Assembly: GCA_963969595.1 (NCBI GenBank)
Contig: OZ018416.1
Span: 16,508,065-16,572,064, forward strand
Reading direction: 5' to 3'
Length of the DNA stretch: 64,000 nucleotides
Origin: Neckera pumila
Lineage: Eukaryota > Streptophyta > Bryopsida > Hypnales > Neckeraceae
Below, piece by piece: positions 11,078 through 22,536 of the stretch; position 1 is the first letter of the stretch; each line of letters begins with the position of its first letter. A program made the position numbers and the translations under genes. Under the pieces are notes generated by a model. The model was not told where the DNA came from. It did no database searches and saw nothing but the letters and a program-made list of their open reading frames with translations.

Positions 11078-14000
11078 ATGTATAAATCACTGCGGTCTGT
11101 GGCTTTCCGGCGGAGCCTCTCTGCAAAGGAAAATGCAGTGTCGTCTCAGCTTCTTGTAGGGAGAGCGGAGGATGCTTACAAATCTCGGAAGCTGACTACG
11201 GTGGGACAAGAGCTTTCTGGAAATGGCTTCGGTGAGTTGTTGATTATCTCTCTCTTCGGACTTGCTGACAGACCTGGTTTAACGTGAATTTTTCCTTCCT
11301 CGTTCTCCTGCAATTCGTGAAGGCTGCTTCACATTCAGGCATAATCGTTTGTAGATGTACTCTGTCCAAGAATTAGTCCGTATCTCCCTGTGTTTGAACT
11401 TCCTTCTAGGCATTTCGTAATTTATAAAATCGTTTGACAAGAAAGATATCTGTCTTTTTGTAGGATTGGCTGAACCAGGCTTTCAACAAAGAGTAGGTAA
11501 TTTAACCCGGAGAGTTTCTCGAGATATTAAGTTGGGGAGAGATGACGTAGCCACGAGACTGCTACCCCAATTGGGGTCACAAGACAGGCCTGCCACAGTG
11601 ATCTATTGCAATTATCTACTCAACAGTTGCTCCCGTGCTAGAAATCTTAATGTGAGTATGATCTACTACAATTGCTAGGATAGCTTGATGCAATTATCCG
11701 AGAAGAAGTTCACTAAATTCCTGGGGATGAGTATTGCGGGTGGTATTTCTCTTATCATGGATTCACTGCTTACATAATGCTAGATAGCACGATGGCTGCG
11801 TCCTATCCTCAACGGTCAAATGATGATTAAAAACCTTAACACCTCCACTCGTAAAAAAATTTTGGTCGTGCAATATGTATGGAATCTCTTTTGAGGTATT
11901 GATGATGGCGCAGATGGCGAAGGAGGTCTACAGATTTATGGAAAGAAATGGACTGAGAATGAACGAGATTTCGTATGGCTGTTTCCTTCGCACTCTCTGC
12001 CGCACAAGACAACTGGATGAAGTAAGTTAAAAAGTTGACTTCTTGCATATCTGGGAGCAAGTGTGAATATCTCTCTTGCATCAAGCGTTTAGATTCGAGC
12101 GTTTAGATTCAAGCGTAGCGCGCTATAGTAGTTTGTATCGAGAATGGATGATCAGATGCAATTTACAATGTTCGACACTAAAATGTTTTTTTACAAGTCG
12201 CTATGCAGGCCTTGGAATTGTTGGATGTGTTGTCTAGGAGCAAAGGAGTTAAGGCCAACCTAGTCATGTACAATACTGTTCTCAATGGCTGCAGTCTATC
12301 CAAGAGCAAAGTTCATGCAGATAAATGTTTGACTTTAATGGAGAGACAAGAGGTATCTAGAGATGAGATGTCCTATGTTGAACTAATAAAGGTATAGCCA
12401 TCCCACCTGACGGAATCTTGTTCCTTTTTCAATTTACATGTATATGGTATGCGGAATTCAACGTTGTGTTGCTTTTCAAAAATTTTGGTGTTGATTACTT
12501 CGTTCATGTATAAACCTTGATATTCAGGTTTGAGTTTATTGTTCTGATTTTGGTGTGGGTGTTTCAGCTCTCAGGTCTATTGCAGGACGCGTCTGCCGTG
12601 AAAGCCTGGTGGGAGGAACTCGTTAAGAAAGGGTCGCCTAGTCCATCATCTCGCTGCACTGCTATCGTTGCTCTGTGTCGATCAAGGGCCCTTCCAGACG
12701 CTCTTACAGCACTAACAGAGATGTCCAACATTTTGTCTGCAAATAACGCATTTCATCATTTACCTGGAAAGAGAAGCCGGCCTCCTAGATCTGAAACAGA
12801 ATCCGATTTGAGGGAGTCGTCTTCATCGCAGTCTGAGCGAAGTTCAGGTGAACCACACACTGGTAATGCCGTATCAGATTTTGTTCGCTTGCAAAGGGCA
12901 GAGAGTTTCTAGCTTTCTAGTATTTTTTATCTCCTCATTTGTTTTTGTGGTGAGAAGGAACCCTGCATTTTATCCGCTCACTGCAGAATTAGTTTCTCTG
13001 TGCTGTTCTGGCGTTCTTAATCCATCCTCCTGTTTCTTACATCTCTATTTTACTTGAGAAATAGGTTCAGCTGAGAGTCTACCTTTGACGGGATTTCACC
13101 ATTGGGAGGTACGGAAGGAACTTCAGGATGCCTTCAACGCTCTTATAAACGCTGCTGGTCAGGCCGGTCAGCACAAATTAGCAGAGTCTCTATTCTCAGA
13201 GGTAATCAATAGGCTGCCTTGGTGATGTTCTTTGTTCTTAGAGTGTTATTCTTTGGTTGTTTACCTGCGGTATGACAAGTAGAAATGGTTCATTAAAGCA
13301 GGTATATCTTTGCAGATGAGGAATTTGGGACTGAGACTTAGCATATACACCTTCAACGCGTTATTGAGGGCTGTAGTAGAAGGACGAGGCATCTCACATG
13401 CTCTTCGAGTGGTAAGCTGCTGTCGTCTTCATTTTCGTTTATCTGCTTTACATAGCAGTTTTTGTTTATTTTTGCTACTTAATATTCTTTCTGAATTACG
13501 CTCAGCTTCATGAATGTGAATATATGTATTAAGTGTCGCTCTTGTCCTTTGGTTCTTCTTCCCAGTTGTTCCTTACTCCAACTTCTGACTTCTATTGTAT
13601 CTATTATGAGATGCAATGTTCTCATTCCTCTTCTTAAATATCTGATCATGCAGAGAAATCTCTGGTATGATTTGTTGCTTATACTCTCATTCATATTATA
13701 AAATTAGCAACAAAGAGGGTGTTGGATGGAAAGGTTGAGAACATGGCGGAATAAGTCAAGGAGGCACCAGCTGGTGATCTGAGTGAGAGTCGACGTGTAT
13801 CGTTGGCTGGCATGTTTTTGGTCTTGCAGGTGAGGAGTATGGAGGCAGTTGGAGTGCGCCCGGATACATACACATATACTACTCTATTGGATGGCTACTG
13901 CCGTGATGGTCAGTTAGATAAGGCTGAAGCGTTACTAGCTAAAATGGAGGATAGTAAACCAAATCAAAAATCTTCTATTTACACGTACAATATCTTCATC

Positions 14001-16137
14001 AAGGCTTGTGCTTCTAAGGTGAACACAATTTCTACTTTCCCTGGAAGAGTATGAAACTTCTGTGCGTTGTCTCTCATTTTGCATTGGCAGATATCGGTAC
14101 TCAACTACTCATCCTCTCCGGTGCTCAATTAGCTTTCCTGTTTTCAAGAGGTATGCTATCTATTCTGATCAGCACGATACACTTACCCAGTTCTTTAATC
14201 GGTTGTAATGTGTAGAGTGATGCAGAGAGAGCATTGCGGGTGTTTGCAAGAATGAAAGCATCAGGATCAATTCCTGATAGTCACACCTATTGTGCTCTGC
14301 TGGGTGCATGTGGTGCTGTGTCTGGAAGGCCTGATTTAGCTGATGCAGAGTCTCGCAAGGAGGTTGCGCAGAGAGTGATGGCTATAGAGAAAGATATGGC
14401 ACAGTCAGGTGTACATCACACAGCTGCATCTGTTTCTGCATTGGTAAGTTGTTGAGAGCTTGAATGTTAATATTACAGTTCATGCTTTGAGAAGAGAACA
14501 TGTGTGCTCAATGTAAGTATTGACAAACTTACAGATCTGCCATTGCATTATATTATATCAGATTCTCGAGTTTATATGCTTTGCGTATTTTGCAGATGAA
14601 TTTGCTTGGATCAGAGGGGATGGTGGATCGAGTGCTTCAGAACCTGCGTGCTTGCCAAGAGATTGATCTTTCTACTAGAGAGAAATTGTTGGATGTAATA
14701 GCGTACAACACGGCTATAAACGCATGTGTACAAGCAAAGAAGGTACTCTGCTATATTTCTGAGAGAGTGAGCCTTCCGTTCGTACCTTAGGGCTTTTAAC
14801 TTTCATCTTGCGCAGGGCTTATATTGATAGATTGGATCCTCGTCTTATTGACGGCTTACATGTATCATGTAAATTTTGCAGTTTGACGAAGCTTGGGATA
14901 TATTCATGGAAATGAGGCCACTGAATGTTAGACCTGACCTTTTTACGTACAACATTTTGATTAATGCTTGCGCTCATAAGCAAGGTGAGAAAAGGGCTCT
15001 TGAGCTGATGGATACGATGCGCAAAGACCAGATTACTCCTGACCTGGTTACCTACAACTCCCTCGTTAAGGTACGTTCCTTCTCATTGTCAGCTTTGGAG
15101 ACGTACTTGACGTGGCAGTGTGCTTGCAGTAAATTGGTGTAGATAAGCACGGGTTTCTGTGTGAAAGATGCTAAAAGATTTGGGGACTCTAAACTTCTGA
15201 CGTCAGCTTGTATTCTGTGCTCGACAAAGTTGACGAATTCGCGATTAAGTTGTACTAAGGTGTACAGTTATTAAATGTTTCCTTCTCATTGCAGGTCATA
15301 TGTCACTGTGGAGAATTGGATTCAGGTTTAAGTATTTTGAGGGAGATGAAAGTGAGAGGTGTACAACCAGATGTTGCGACTTTTAATACCCTTCTTGCTT
15401 CTGCGTCCTATCATGTAAGTAATCTATCCTGAACTCCGCGTGGTTACTGCATGATCATTATGCGTGCATGCATCATAAGCTCTTGGTGGTTGTCCCTATT
15501 AGAACAGTAGCTTGCATCTTTTTAATCATTTCTAAGGAGTACAGACTGTGTACCTTGTTTGGATTTTTGAAATATTTGTTCGTAGTAAATGTTTTTATTG
15601 CTCTCGTAGGGAACATTACTTAGATTTCCTTGATATTCCTCGTAGGTCAAGATTTTTTGCAGTAATTATAGGTTCATGTAACATAATTCTGTTGTTTGAT
15701 CCTCTGAACAGAAACGAAAGGAGCTTGCGGAGTACCTTGTTGAGGAGATGAGACTAGCCAATGTTGTGCCAGATACGCACACTTGCTCTCAAGTGGTCTC
15801 TCTTTACATGCGCTCTGGCGATTTAACAGAAGCGTCTGAGGCTCTCACTGTTCTCAGTTCGCGGATGCTTAAGCTTAAGCCGGTGCGGAGCCCCGAGGTA
15901 GATGAGGACGATGATGTTGGCAGTAATGACGACAACAGTGATGAAGACTTGGAAGAGGCATTGTTGTCTCCTGAACCTGATGCTTATCCAGTCTATGTAT
16001 CAACTTTAGCGCAAGTGATGCAGGGGCCTCAGGATGCTGCAGAAGCAGAAAGCTCATCCTGGGCTAGGCGATTACGAGAGCAATATATTCTATGGAACCA
16101 GGCACAGCCCCACAAATCTTCCTCACAGACCAGGTAG
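11078..16137 (+). CDS. P-class pentatricopeptide-repeat protein, 13 exons, 814 aa
   Basis: Exons, all with GT-AG limits and consistent phases: 11078-11231, 11464-11651, 11914-12021, 12209-12391, 12568-12847, 13065-13201, 13316-13411, 13830-14018, 14216-14443, 14596-14742, 14882-15070, 15295-15414, 15712-16137. The N-terminus (MYKSLRSVAFRRSL) is basic and Ser-rich, like an organelle targeting peptide. About a dozen 35-residue PPR units follow, with hallmarks such as GVRPDTYTYTTLLDGYCRDG, VRPDLFTYNILINACAH and ITPDLVTYNSLVK. Exon 5 carries a Ser/Glu-rich insertion and the last exon an acidic tail (DEDDDVGSNDDNSDEDLEEA). There is no E, DYW or SMR domain, so it is P-class: such proteins bind specific organelle RNAs and stabilise, splice or translate them. 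The target is unknown. Ten of 12 introns are phase 0 and many separate single repeats, which is unusual for a family mostly intron-poor in flowering plants. Confidence 0.88.
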
Positions 16138-17334
16138 TTTCGCAATGGTGCTTACGATGGGAGTGATCATTATCCAGTACACATTACAGTGAGTGAGGCC
16201 GCTTCGTCATGAAGCTGCATGTAGATGCCTTGGTGGAAAGAGGTGCAATTTGTTAACGTATTTGTTGACTAATAGATTCTTTTACTATTTGAGACAACGT
16301 GCAACTCTTTGTCTCTGTACCTCAGGAATATCCAGCAAGTTAAATATGTTACATACGGTATTCAATGAAGCAGCAAATCAATGTAAGCTCATCCCCATTA
16401 ATTCTTAATTTCTCCGAAGTGCATTTCCTAGAAGATGGGAGGATAAATAGTGTCTCTCAGTGATGCGTTTTTTTCCGTCCAATTATTCCATTGTTGGTGT
16501 GCAGTAGTTGATTAGCCATAGCAGACTTTCCACCCTTCATTGCACCTTCTTGCAATTCTTATTCTAGATTGTATTTGAATTTTGATTCAACTTGTTATTA
16601 TTATGGAATGACAATAAGGCAAGGTAGCATGCTCTCTAATCACATTGGGTTGGCTTTCCTTGTTATTGAACTTTTGGTCCTATCCATGCAACTTTCAACT
16701 GCCATGATTGCATCCATTTTAATCAAATTGAATTGTCTTCTCTCTAAATGGAGGTTTTGGCACCATCCTTACAACTCCAAGTTGGAAAATTTGAGGTACA
16801 AAGTAATAATGACTTCTCTTTGCAGCACTTACATTGAATAGCAAAATATGGTCAAAAACTTGATCTTGAGAACATTATTACTTTCTTCTAAGTTAATACA
16901 CCTACAATAAGTAATTGAGTATTGTTTCTATTATTAAATTGTCTAAATTTTTGTTAGATCTTGTAGGAATTCAAATGAATATTTTGGATTTCTTTTTTAT
17001 ACACTTTTTGGATACGATATGAATAAACTATGGATTTTCATACTCTTGAAAATAGATGTACCTAAAAGACTCTCTAGACTCTTGTAAATAGAAACAACAC
17101 ATTTTAGGCAAAAATTTGAAGGGGTTTCTTTTAGAAAGGAATTATGATAGGTACAGTTATCTTAGTTATATTATATACTTGTTAGGTAATATATATTTCA
17201 ATTTGTAATACACTAGTCAAGATAATCGATTTGACTATGTGTTAAATTTTTTTTTTTAATTCCCTTAGAGATGTTGCTCAATTAAAAGAAAAGAAAAGAA
17301 ATGGTTGCACAGGTTATTTTCTTCTATCTATACT
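16138..17334. other. PPR 3' flank and AT-rich intergenic DNA
   Basis: The first few hundred bases are probably the PPR 3' untranslated region. The remainder is AT-rich with no gene seen. Confidence 0.4.
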
Positions 17335-17952
17335 TTAACCCCTAAAGGATCAATATGTGTTTTTTGGCAACATAGAAATTTTGGGTAGGTACGTGTGACT
17401 AGAGATTTGCATGTGTGACTAGAGATTTGCATATTTTAAGATTTTTTAATATTTTTTGAAAAAAATAAAATCATAGGATGTAGATTGTTTATGACAACAT
17501 TACAACCATTGGAATTGGCATTTTTCAGTTCCAAAACAAAATTCTCAATAATTTAGTATTTTGAATCATTCTCTATTTATTTCTACTATTTTTTTCCTGT
17601 TGTACAATTCCAAATGATCAAGCATGTAGCCATCTTACCCTTAAGAATGAATCCAAAGAAGCACAAATATTTTGAAAATTTTTTCATAATGATTTGACCT
17701 TGTGAAGTGCAGCTGCCCCATTTTTTTGCAGGCAAAACTTTATTTTTTTGCTGCTTCAAACGCTAATATCTTGCAATGTACACGGTGAAAATTTCTAAAA
17801 TTTTCTCCACGTCTTTTCAAACCAGAGTACTACAAGATCCTATAGTTACATGTGTCCAAAAGTGATATTTTTCAACAATTTGTATTTGTATAAAAAATGG
17901 CAGTTTTGGATCATTTTTGGTGAGAACATAGTCAAGAAACTTTAGGAGTTAA
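17335..17952. mobile_element. TTAA-bounded element, copy 2 (618 bp, inverted, shortened)
   Basis: It begins TTAACCCCTAAAGG and ends TTTAGGAGTTAA. Its sequence is the reverse complement of the copy at 1093-2030 with roughly 300 bp missing from the interior. Internally a 19-bp phrase (TGTGACTAGAGATTTGCAT) is duplicated side by side near 17395-17432. There is no open frame. Confidence 0.72.
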
Positions 17953-18381
17953 ATGTATATTTGTTTTGTTTGTTTTTTATGGTGAGATCTCTAGAACCAT
18001 GTGTCCCTTGGTTGTGTTCTTGTTATTGTCAAAAAGCCCTCCACGAGGAGGGGTGCATGGACTTTGTTTCTTGGTGTTCTGACTCACGGCAAAAAAGATA
18101 TTCAATTTTGAAGTTATTATGAATTAAAAATTTTGAAAATTACTCTTACTTTTATTTTGTTTTGGCTGCAGCAACGGCACAGTGCTATACAAGTGGATTA
18201 TGAAGATAGAGCAGAAGTAAATTAGGGTCAATAGCTTAATGTTTAGTTTGTACTCCACATTTATTGGTGTAAAAATTGTAAAAAGGTCATTTAAAAACGT
18301 CTCAACTTACAATTTTCAAAACAATTTCCCCACCAAAGGCTGAACAAGTACCAAAGCTTAGAATTAATTTATATATACATA
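17953..18381. other. Non-genic stretch
   Basis: Nothing recognised between the TTAA-bounded element and the Helitron end. Confidence 0.4.
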
Positions 18382-18941
18382 CTCGCGATTGGCACTTGCT
18401 TTGCTACGCATTAAATATATTACCTTCATCAATTTTTCATGTGATAGAATGTAGATAAACAAAGTATGTATAATCTTTAAATGAAAATATTGACATCTTC
18501 ATACAATATTCTTTGAAAAAATTTATATAGTGTAATACAAAATAATTAAAGAAAATCTTTATATCATAATTTTTACAAAATAACCTTTGCAAAGATGAAA
18601 ACATTACAACAAGAACAAATTAATCAAGTGAACAATGTAAGTAGAATCTTCACATTTGAATATGTAGAGCAACGCTAGCGGTTGGTGCTTCCTTATTCTT
18701 TAATATCACATTTTAAAAAGACATGGAATTTATCTATAGTTTTATTGACTGAAAACTTTTTTTGAAATTTTTTTAGAAGTATCCATTTGATTTTCAAATA
18801 TTTCACGAAAAGAAAACATAATATCCTATGGCTATTATATATAAGTATCCTATGGCTATTACAAAAGCAATTGAATTTCTATAATATTATTCAAAATTGA
18901 ATTATGATATTATAGAGGTCGTTGTGATTTTAGTAGTATGA
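18382..18941 (-). mobile_element. Non-autonomous Helitron, 560 bp
   Basis: Read on the minus strand, it starts TCATACTACTAAAATCAC directly after an A and ends in a GCGTAGCAAAGCAAGTGCC hairpin zone followed by CGAG and a flanking T. Both ends match the autonomous Helitron at 29464-36208: the first 18 bases, and about the last 200 bases (its final stretch to 36208). Insertion between A and T with no target duplication is the Helitron signature. The final CGAG is a mutated form of the usual CTRR. It encodes nothing and would be moved in trans. Confidence 0.8.
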
Positions 18942-19172
18942 TTGTGAAAATGCATCTCTATTTTGATAAGTTGTGACTGCATCTCTCTGATCAGCTCTTC
19001 TGTGTGTATAAACAATGCCTAAATCGAGCTTTGGAAGCTTTGGAAGATGAGAAAGCTTTGGAAGATGAGAAATGTACACTTCCGAAGCGAATTTCTGCTT
19101 GGCTATGAAATGCCTAGCGTGACAAAAAAAACTCTAGAAAATACAACGTCCCACAAAATGGGAAAATATTGA
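18942..19172. other. 3' flank of the 3-dehydroquinate synthase gene
   Basis: A short gene-free stretch likely to include the 3' untranslated region of the minus-strand gene. An 18-bp phrase (AGCTTTGGAAGATGAGAAA-like) is repeated in tandem near 19037-19070. Confidence 0.35.
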
Positions 19173-21442
19173 CTATTTTTCCACCAAAAATTCTTGGATC
19201 TGAAAGCCAATGTGGTGTGCTTCCTCTTGCAAACTCAACAGCAGCCTGTCTCCCGTTTTCAAATTTGTGACAGGAAGTGCATTTGAAGCCTTGTCCTCTG
19301 GAAAGATGCAGAACATATGTAAGTTGTTGAGGTTCACGTATTTTGAGAGATAATAACATCCATATAATTCATTCTAATCCCCGTATCAGTATAGACAACG
19401 AATATACTCCTAAAAACACTCACCTCCAGGTGCAACGAGGCAGACCGTTTCAGTATTTTGTAGCAAGACGCTATGTCTTTGGCCGTCCACTTCCACCTCC
19501 ACAAGCAACAAAGGCCTCGATTCGATTTTCACTCGTCCAACCAAAACAGACCGAGTGTGTCCATTTGCGTCCACCACCATTACTTGACTGCCAGTATGAA
19601 GCTCAGAAAGGTATGACGTGCGGCCACCCGCCATCCCAACGTACGCGTGAACCGGCCCCTGTTGCACAGGATATAAAAACATTCTTATAACTGAAATACG
19701 TGAAAACGTCTTGAAATGAGCCTCAATGCTGGTGACAGAAGCATCTGAAATTGTAGATAAGTTTAATCAACACCAATAAACGAGAAAGGTAATCAACTTA
19801 CAGCGTTCACTCGGAAAGGTCGTGACGCCACATGGTCGCTTTCTAAGCACTCGGAGTGTACCAAGAATAGAGCTCTCGCAAAAGATCCAACCTATGTAGC
19901 ACAGATGATAGTTTAGTACACATTGGTAAAGACGAGTTACACGCGGACTCAGCCTACTACTAAGAATCATTCCAGCTTTGATCAATAATTTAATTAAACA
20001 AGCAAGCGTTTAGCAGATTGAGCGATTCAACAAGAGCGACTTACCAGGAGACCCTCTCCAGGATTCAATAGATTGCATAGATCAACACACACACGATCTC
20101 CCATACCAACAGACTCCACTTGAGTGACTGTCGCCTCCACCAGCGAAATTCCCATTTGGGGATCTTTGTGGTCTTTTAAATATGTCTGCGACGATTAAGC
20201 CATTGAAGTCAATAACCAATGGAAAGGGAGAAAGAAAGAAAGAAAGAAAGGTCAGAGTAGAACCAAAAAAAGGAATTCAGCAAAGTCAGTCTAAGTTGCA
20301 TCCTAAGAATTCGGTTGCATGGGAAAACTCGGCCGCTGGTACCTTAAGAGCAAACACTTCAGAAATATCATCAGTGTGCAAAACGATTCCATCCGTGCCC
20401 TTCTGAAACGCTTCAAGATAAACCCGGGCATTGCTTGCTGTGCTTGCTGTGGCATAAAGAGCCGTGCTGCTCTCTTGAAAAGCTGCCACCATGGTTTCAA
20501 CTGGAATGATCTAGACACCTCAGCACGAACTATCAGTCTCATATCTACTGAAAACTATGACTCATAAAATTCCTCCATGAACAGCATAATCTATCCACAG
20601 TCTAGAATATAGTTCGCAATGTTTAACAGCAGGGTTCAGTAAGCAGGCGTGGTCAGATCTACCTGCAAATCAGATGCGCTCATAACCACGACCTCAGCTT
20701 TGCCCATCAACGAAGGAAGAGAGTCGACCTCCTTGCTAGAAGAAGCTTCACCTAGAACGGCCACTGGCTTGTTGTCCGAGTTCAAGAATTGACCACCCTC
20801 CAAGCGCAGTGGATTGATTTTCGCAAGAGCTGTCATATGAAATCGTTAGGCACTTAACGACATTTTACGAGAACAGCGAACTGCTCGATCAAAAGAGAAT
20901 TCAGCAGACAAGACTTGACTAGGACAATCAGTCGAGGAAACTCCAGGGATAAAACGACATTTTGTTCGCCAGATACTACAGTTGTAATCCATGCAGAACA
21001 GATCGACTTTCACAGTATACACTGCAATCAAGATTAATGCGACTGAAACATAGAGGGTTGGTTTATCGAATGGCTGGCAGAATTATCATGATGTTACATG
21101 CACGTCTTAATAGAAAGAGAAGAGGCAGAAAACACCTACATGTCCATTCATGGGCAAGGTACATTGTCTCAGGTGTGAAGATAAAAGTTGACCAGCCGCC
21201 TTCAACAGAGGCTGTCATCACATCCTTGCTCTTGGTCCACACCCACACTGTCTTTACCGCTGAAGTTGCTTGCCGCGGTGCAAACAATCCACTTCCTGTA
21301 GACCACCCACCTCCTATTGATCGAGCACTCCCATGAGACTGGACGCTTCCATTGCTTGAGGACGTTCGTGACAGAGGAGCGCCTAAATTGCTTGAGGACG
21401 TTCTAGACGATATGTTGTTTCTGCTCGAGCGTACCACAATTC
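19173..21442 (-). CDS. 3-dehydroquinate synthase II-like protein (prokaryotic type), seven exons
   Basis: Exons in order on the minus strand: 21442-21140, 20829-20663, 20510-20343, 20185-20045, 19891-19802, 19658-19424, 19297-19173. Phases agree throughout. After a Ser-rich lead ([19 protein letters not shown]), conserved blocks appear in family order: [106 protein letters not shown], and a final [14 protein letters not shown]. In archaea this family makes 3-dehydroquinate in an alternative shikimate route; plants use the unrelated AroB-type enzyme, so the role here is unclear. The blocks for the NAD-linked enzyme look complete. The first exon begins in phase 1, so either an upstream exon supplies the start (see 22537-24420) or translation begins at ATG 21527 by reading through the acceptor. 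Confidence 0.82.
20230..20250. repeat. (GAAA)n microsatellite in an intron
   Basis: About five GAAA units lie in the intron between the exons ending at 20343 and starting at 20185. Confidence 0.75.
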
Positions 21443-22536
21443 CTGCAAGCACCAAAAACCATGATAACGTCAGAGATGCCAATTCTAATACCTGATTTCC
21501 ATTATGGAACAAAAGTGAGAGAACCATGGAATCACGACCTCATCAGCACAATTTCATGAGCCACGAATAGTCGTAACAATAGGCAAGGCAATACTAAAGC
21601 CTCTCTAAATTGGCCTTTTTGCTTCCTGAACGTATTGGACATACAAGCCAGAAGCTGGAAAAGCATGCGAAAGACATTCAAGTGCGCGCTGAGTGTATGA
21701 CAATGGAGCATTGCGTTTCCTAATAAAAATTAAATTAAATCTTAAAAGCGAACCTTTGAACTGCCTTGACAGATTTAAATCAAGAAACGCACGGAAACAA
21801 AGAAAAGTTGCATGTTTTGAAGGAATCGGGAATCGGGAATCAAACTGCTTTCTAAAAGCCAAAACCTGTTCGAGGACCCAAACCTAGAGAAAGTTGGAAA
21901 CATGCCGAGGTCTGACTATGGCTCCTGCAACTCTAAAATCCACTCGCCGGGCAATTCCGGGGGCCTAGCCCGTGTTTCCATCTCGACCGTTTGCATGGCT
22001 CTTTGTCGACTCAAATCCGCTTCAATCCAAAAGAAGGATTGATCGTCAGCCCTAAGTATTCCAGCGTCACTAGAAGAATACCGGTATCAAATCAACCACA
22101 AACTGCGTGAGAACTATCCCTCTGAAAATTGAGTGGGATAATGTTCGGGTTGAGCCTGAAGATACTGAGCAACGTTTGAAGATCGGAAATTGTGGTGAAA
22201 ACAGTCCACTGACAACTTCGAATCTAAGTCTGCTTGAGAAGGACTCAGTTAAAGAAAAACGGAAAATCCTAGCTCTCGGCAATTTAGTAACAGTTCGAAC
22301 TGTTTTTAACGATTTGCAGTGCCAGTATGTGTACACACAGCTTAAGAAAAGAGTATTCAAAAACAGAATCGAAAATTTAAATGCAGTCAAGCAATCAGGA
22401 ACGCAACTGAAACGAGAATATTCCGGTTCCCGGTTATAAAGGAGAGACCGTTTAAAAACGGAGTCATCTAAGCTGAGTCATCTAAGTTGTCAACAGAGAA
22501 AAAGACTGAAATATTGATGTAATGATTCCAGCTTAC
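21443..22536 (-). other. 1.1-kb intron or intergenic gap between USP-like and synthase exons
   Basis: No further exon with family similarity was found on the minus strand. A plus-strand frame at 22107-22439 (110 codons) is open but resembles nothing and has no matching splice context. No convincing polyadenylation signal or promoter was identified, so the gap does not itself separate the two flanking coding blocks. Confidence 0.4.

Noticed and set aside
21063..21527. Start of the synthase at ATG 21527
   Set aside because: It needs translation through a good acceptor (CTTGCAG at 21443) and gives a hydrophobic N-terminus unlike the family; kept only as an alternative.
22107..22439. 110-codon plus-strand frame in the gap between the USP-like and synthase exons
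   Set aside because: No recognisable motif, no splice context, and opposite strand to the surrounding gene.
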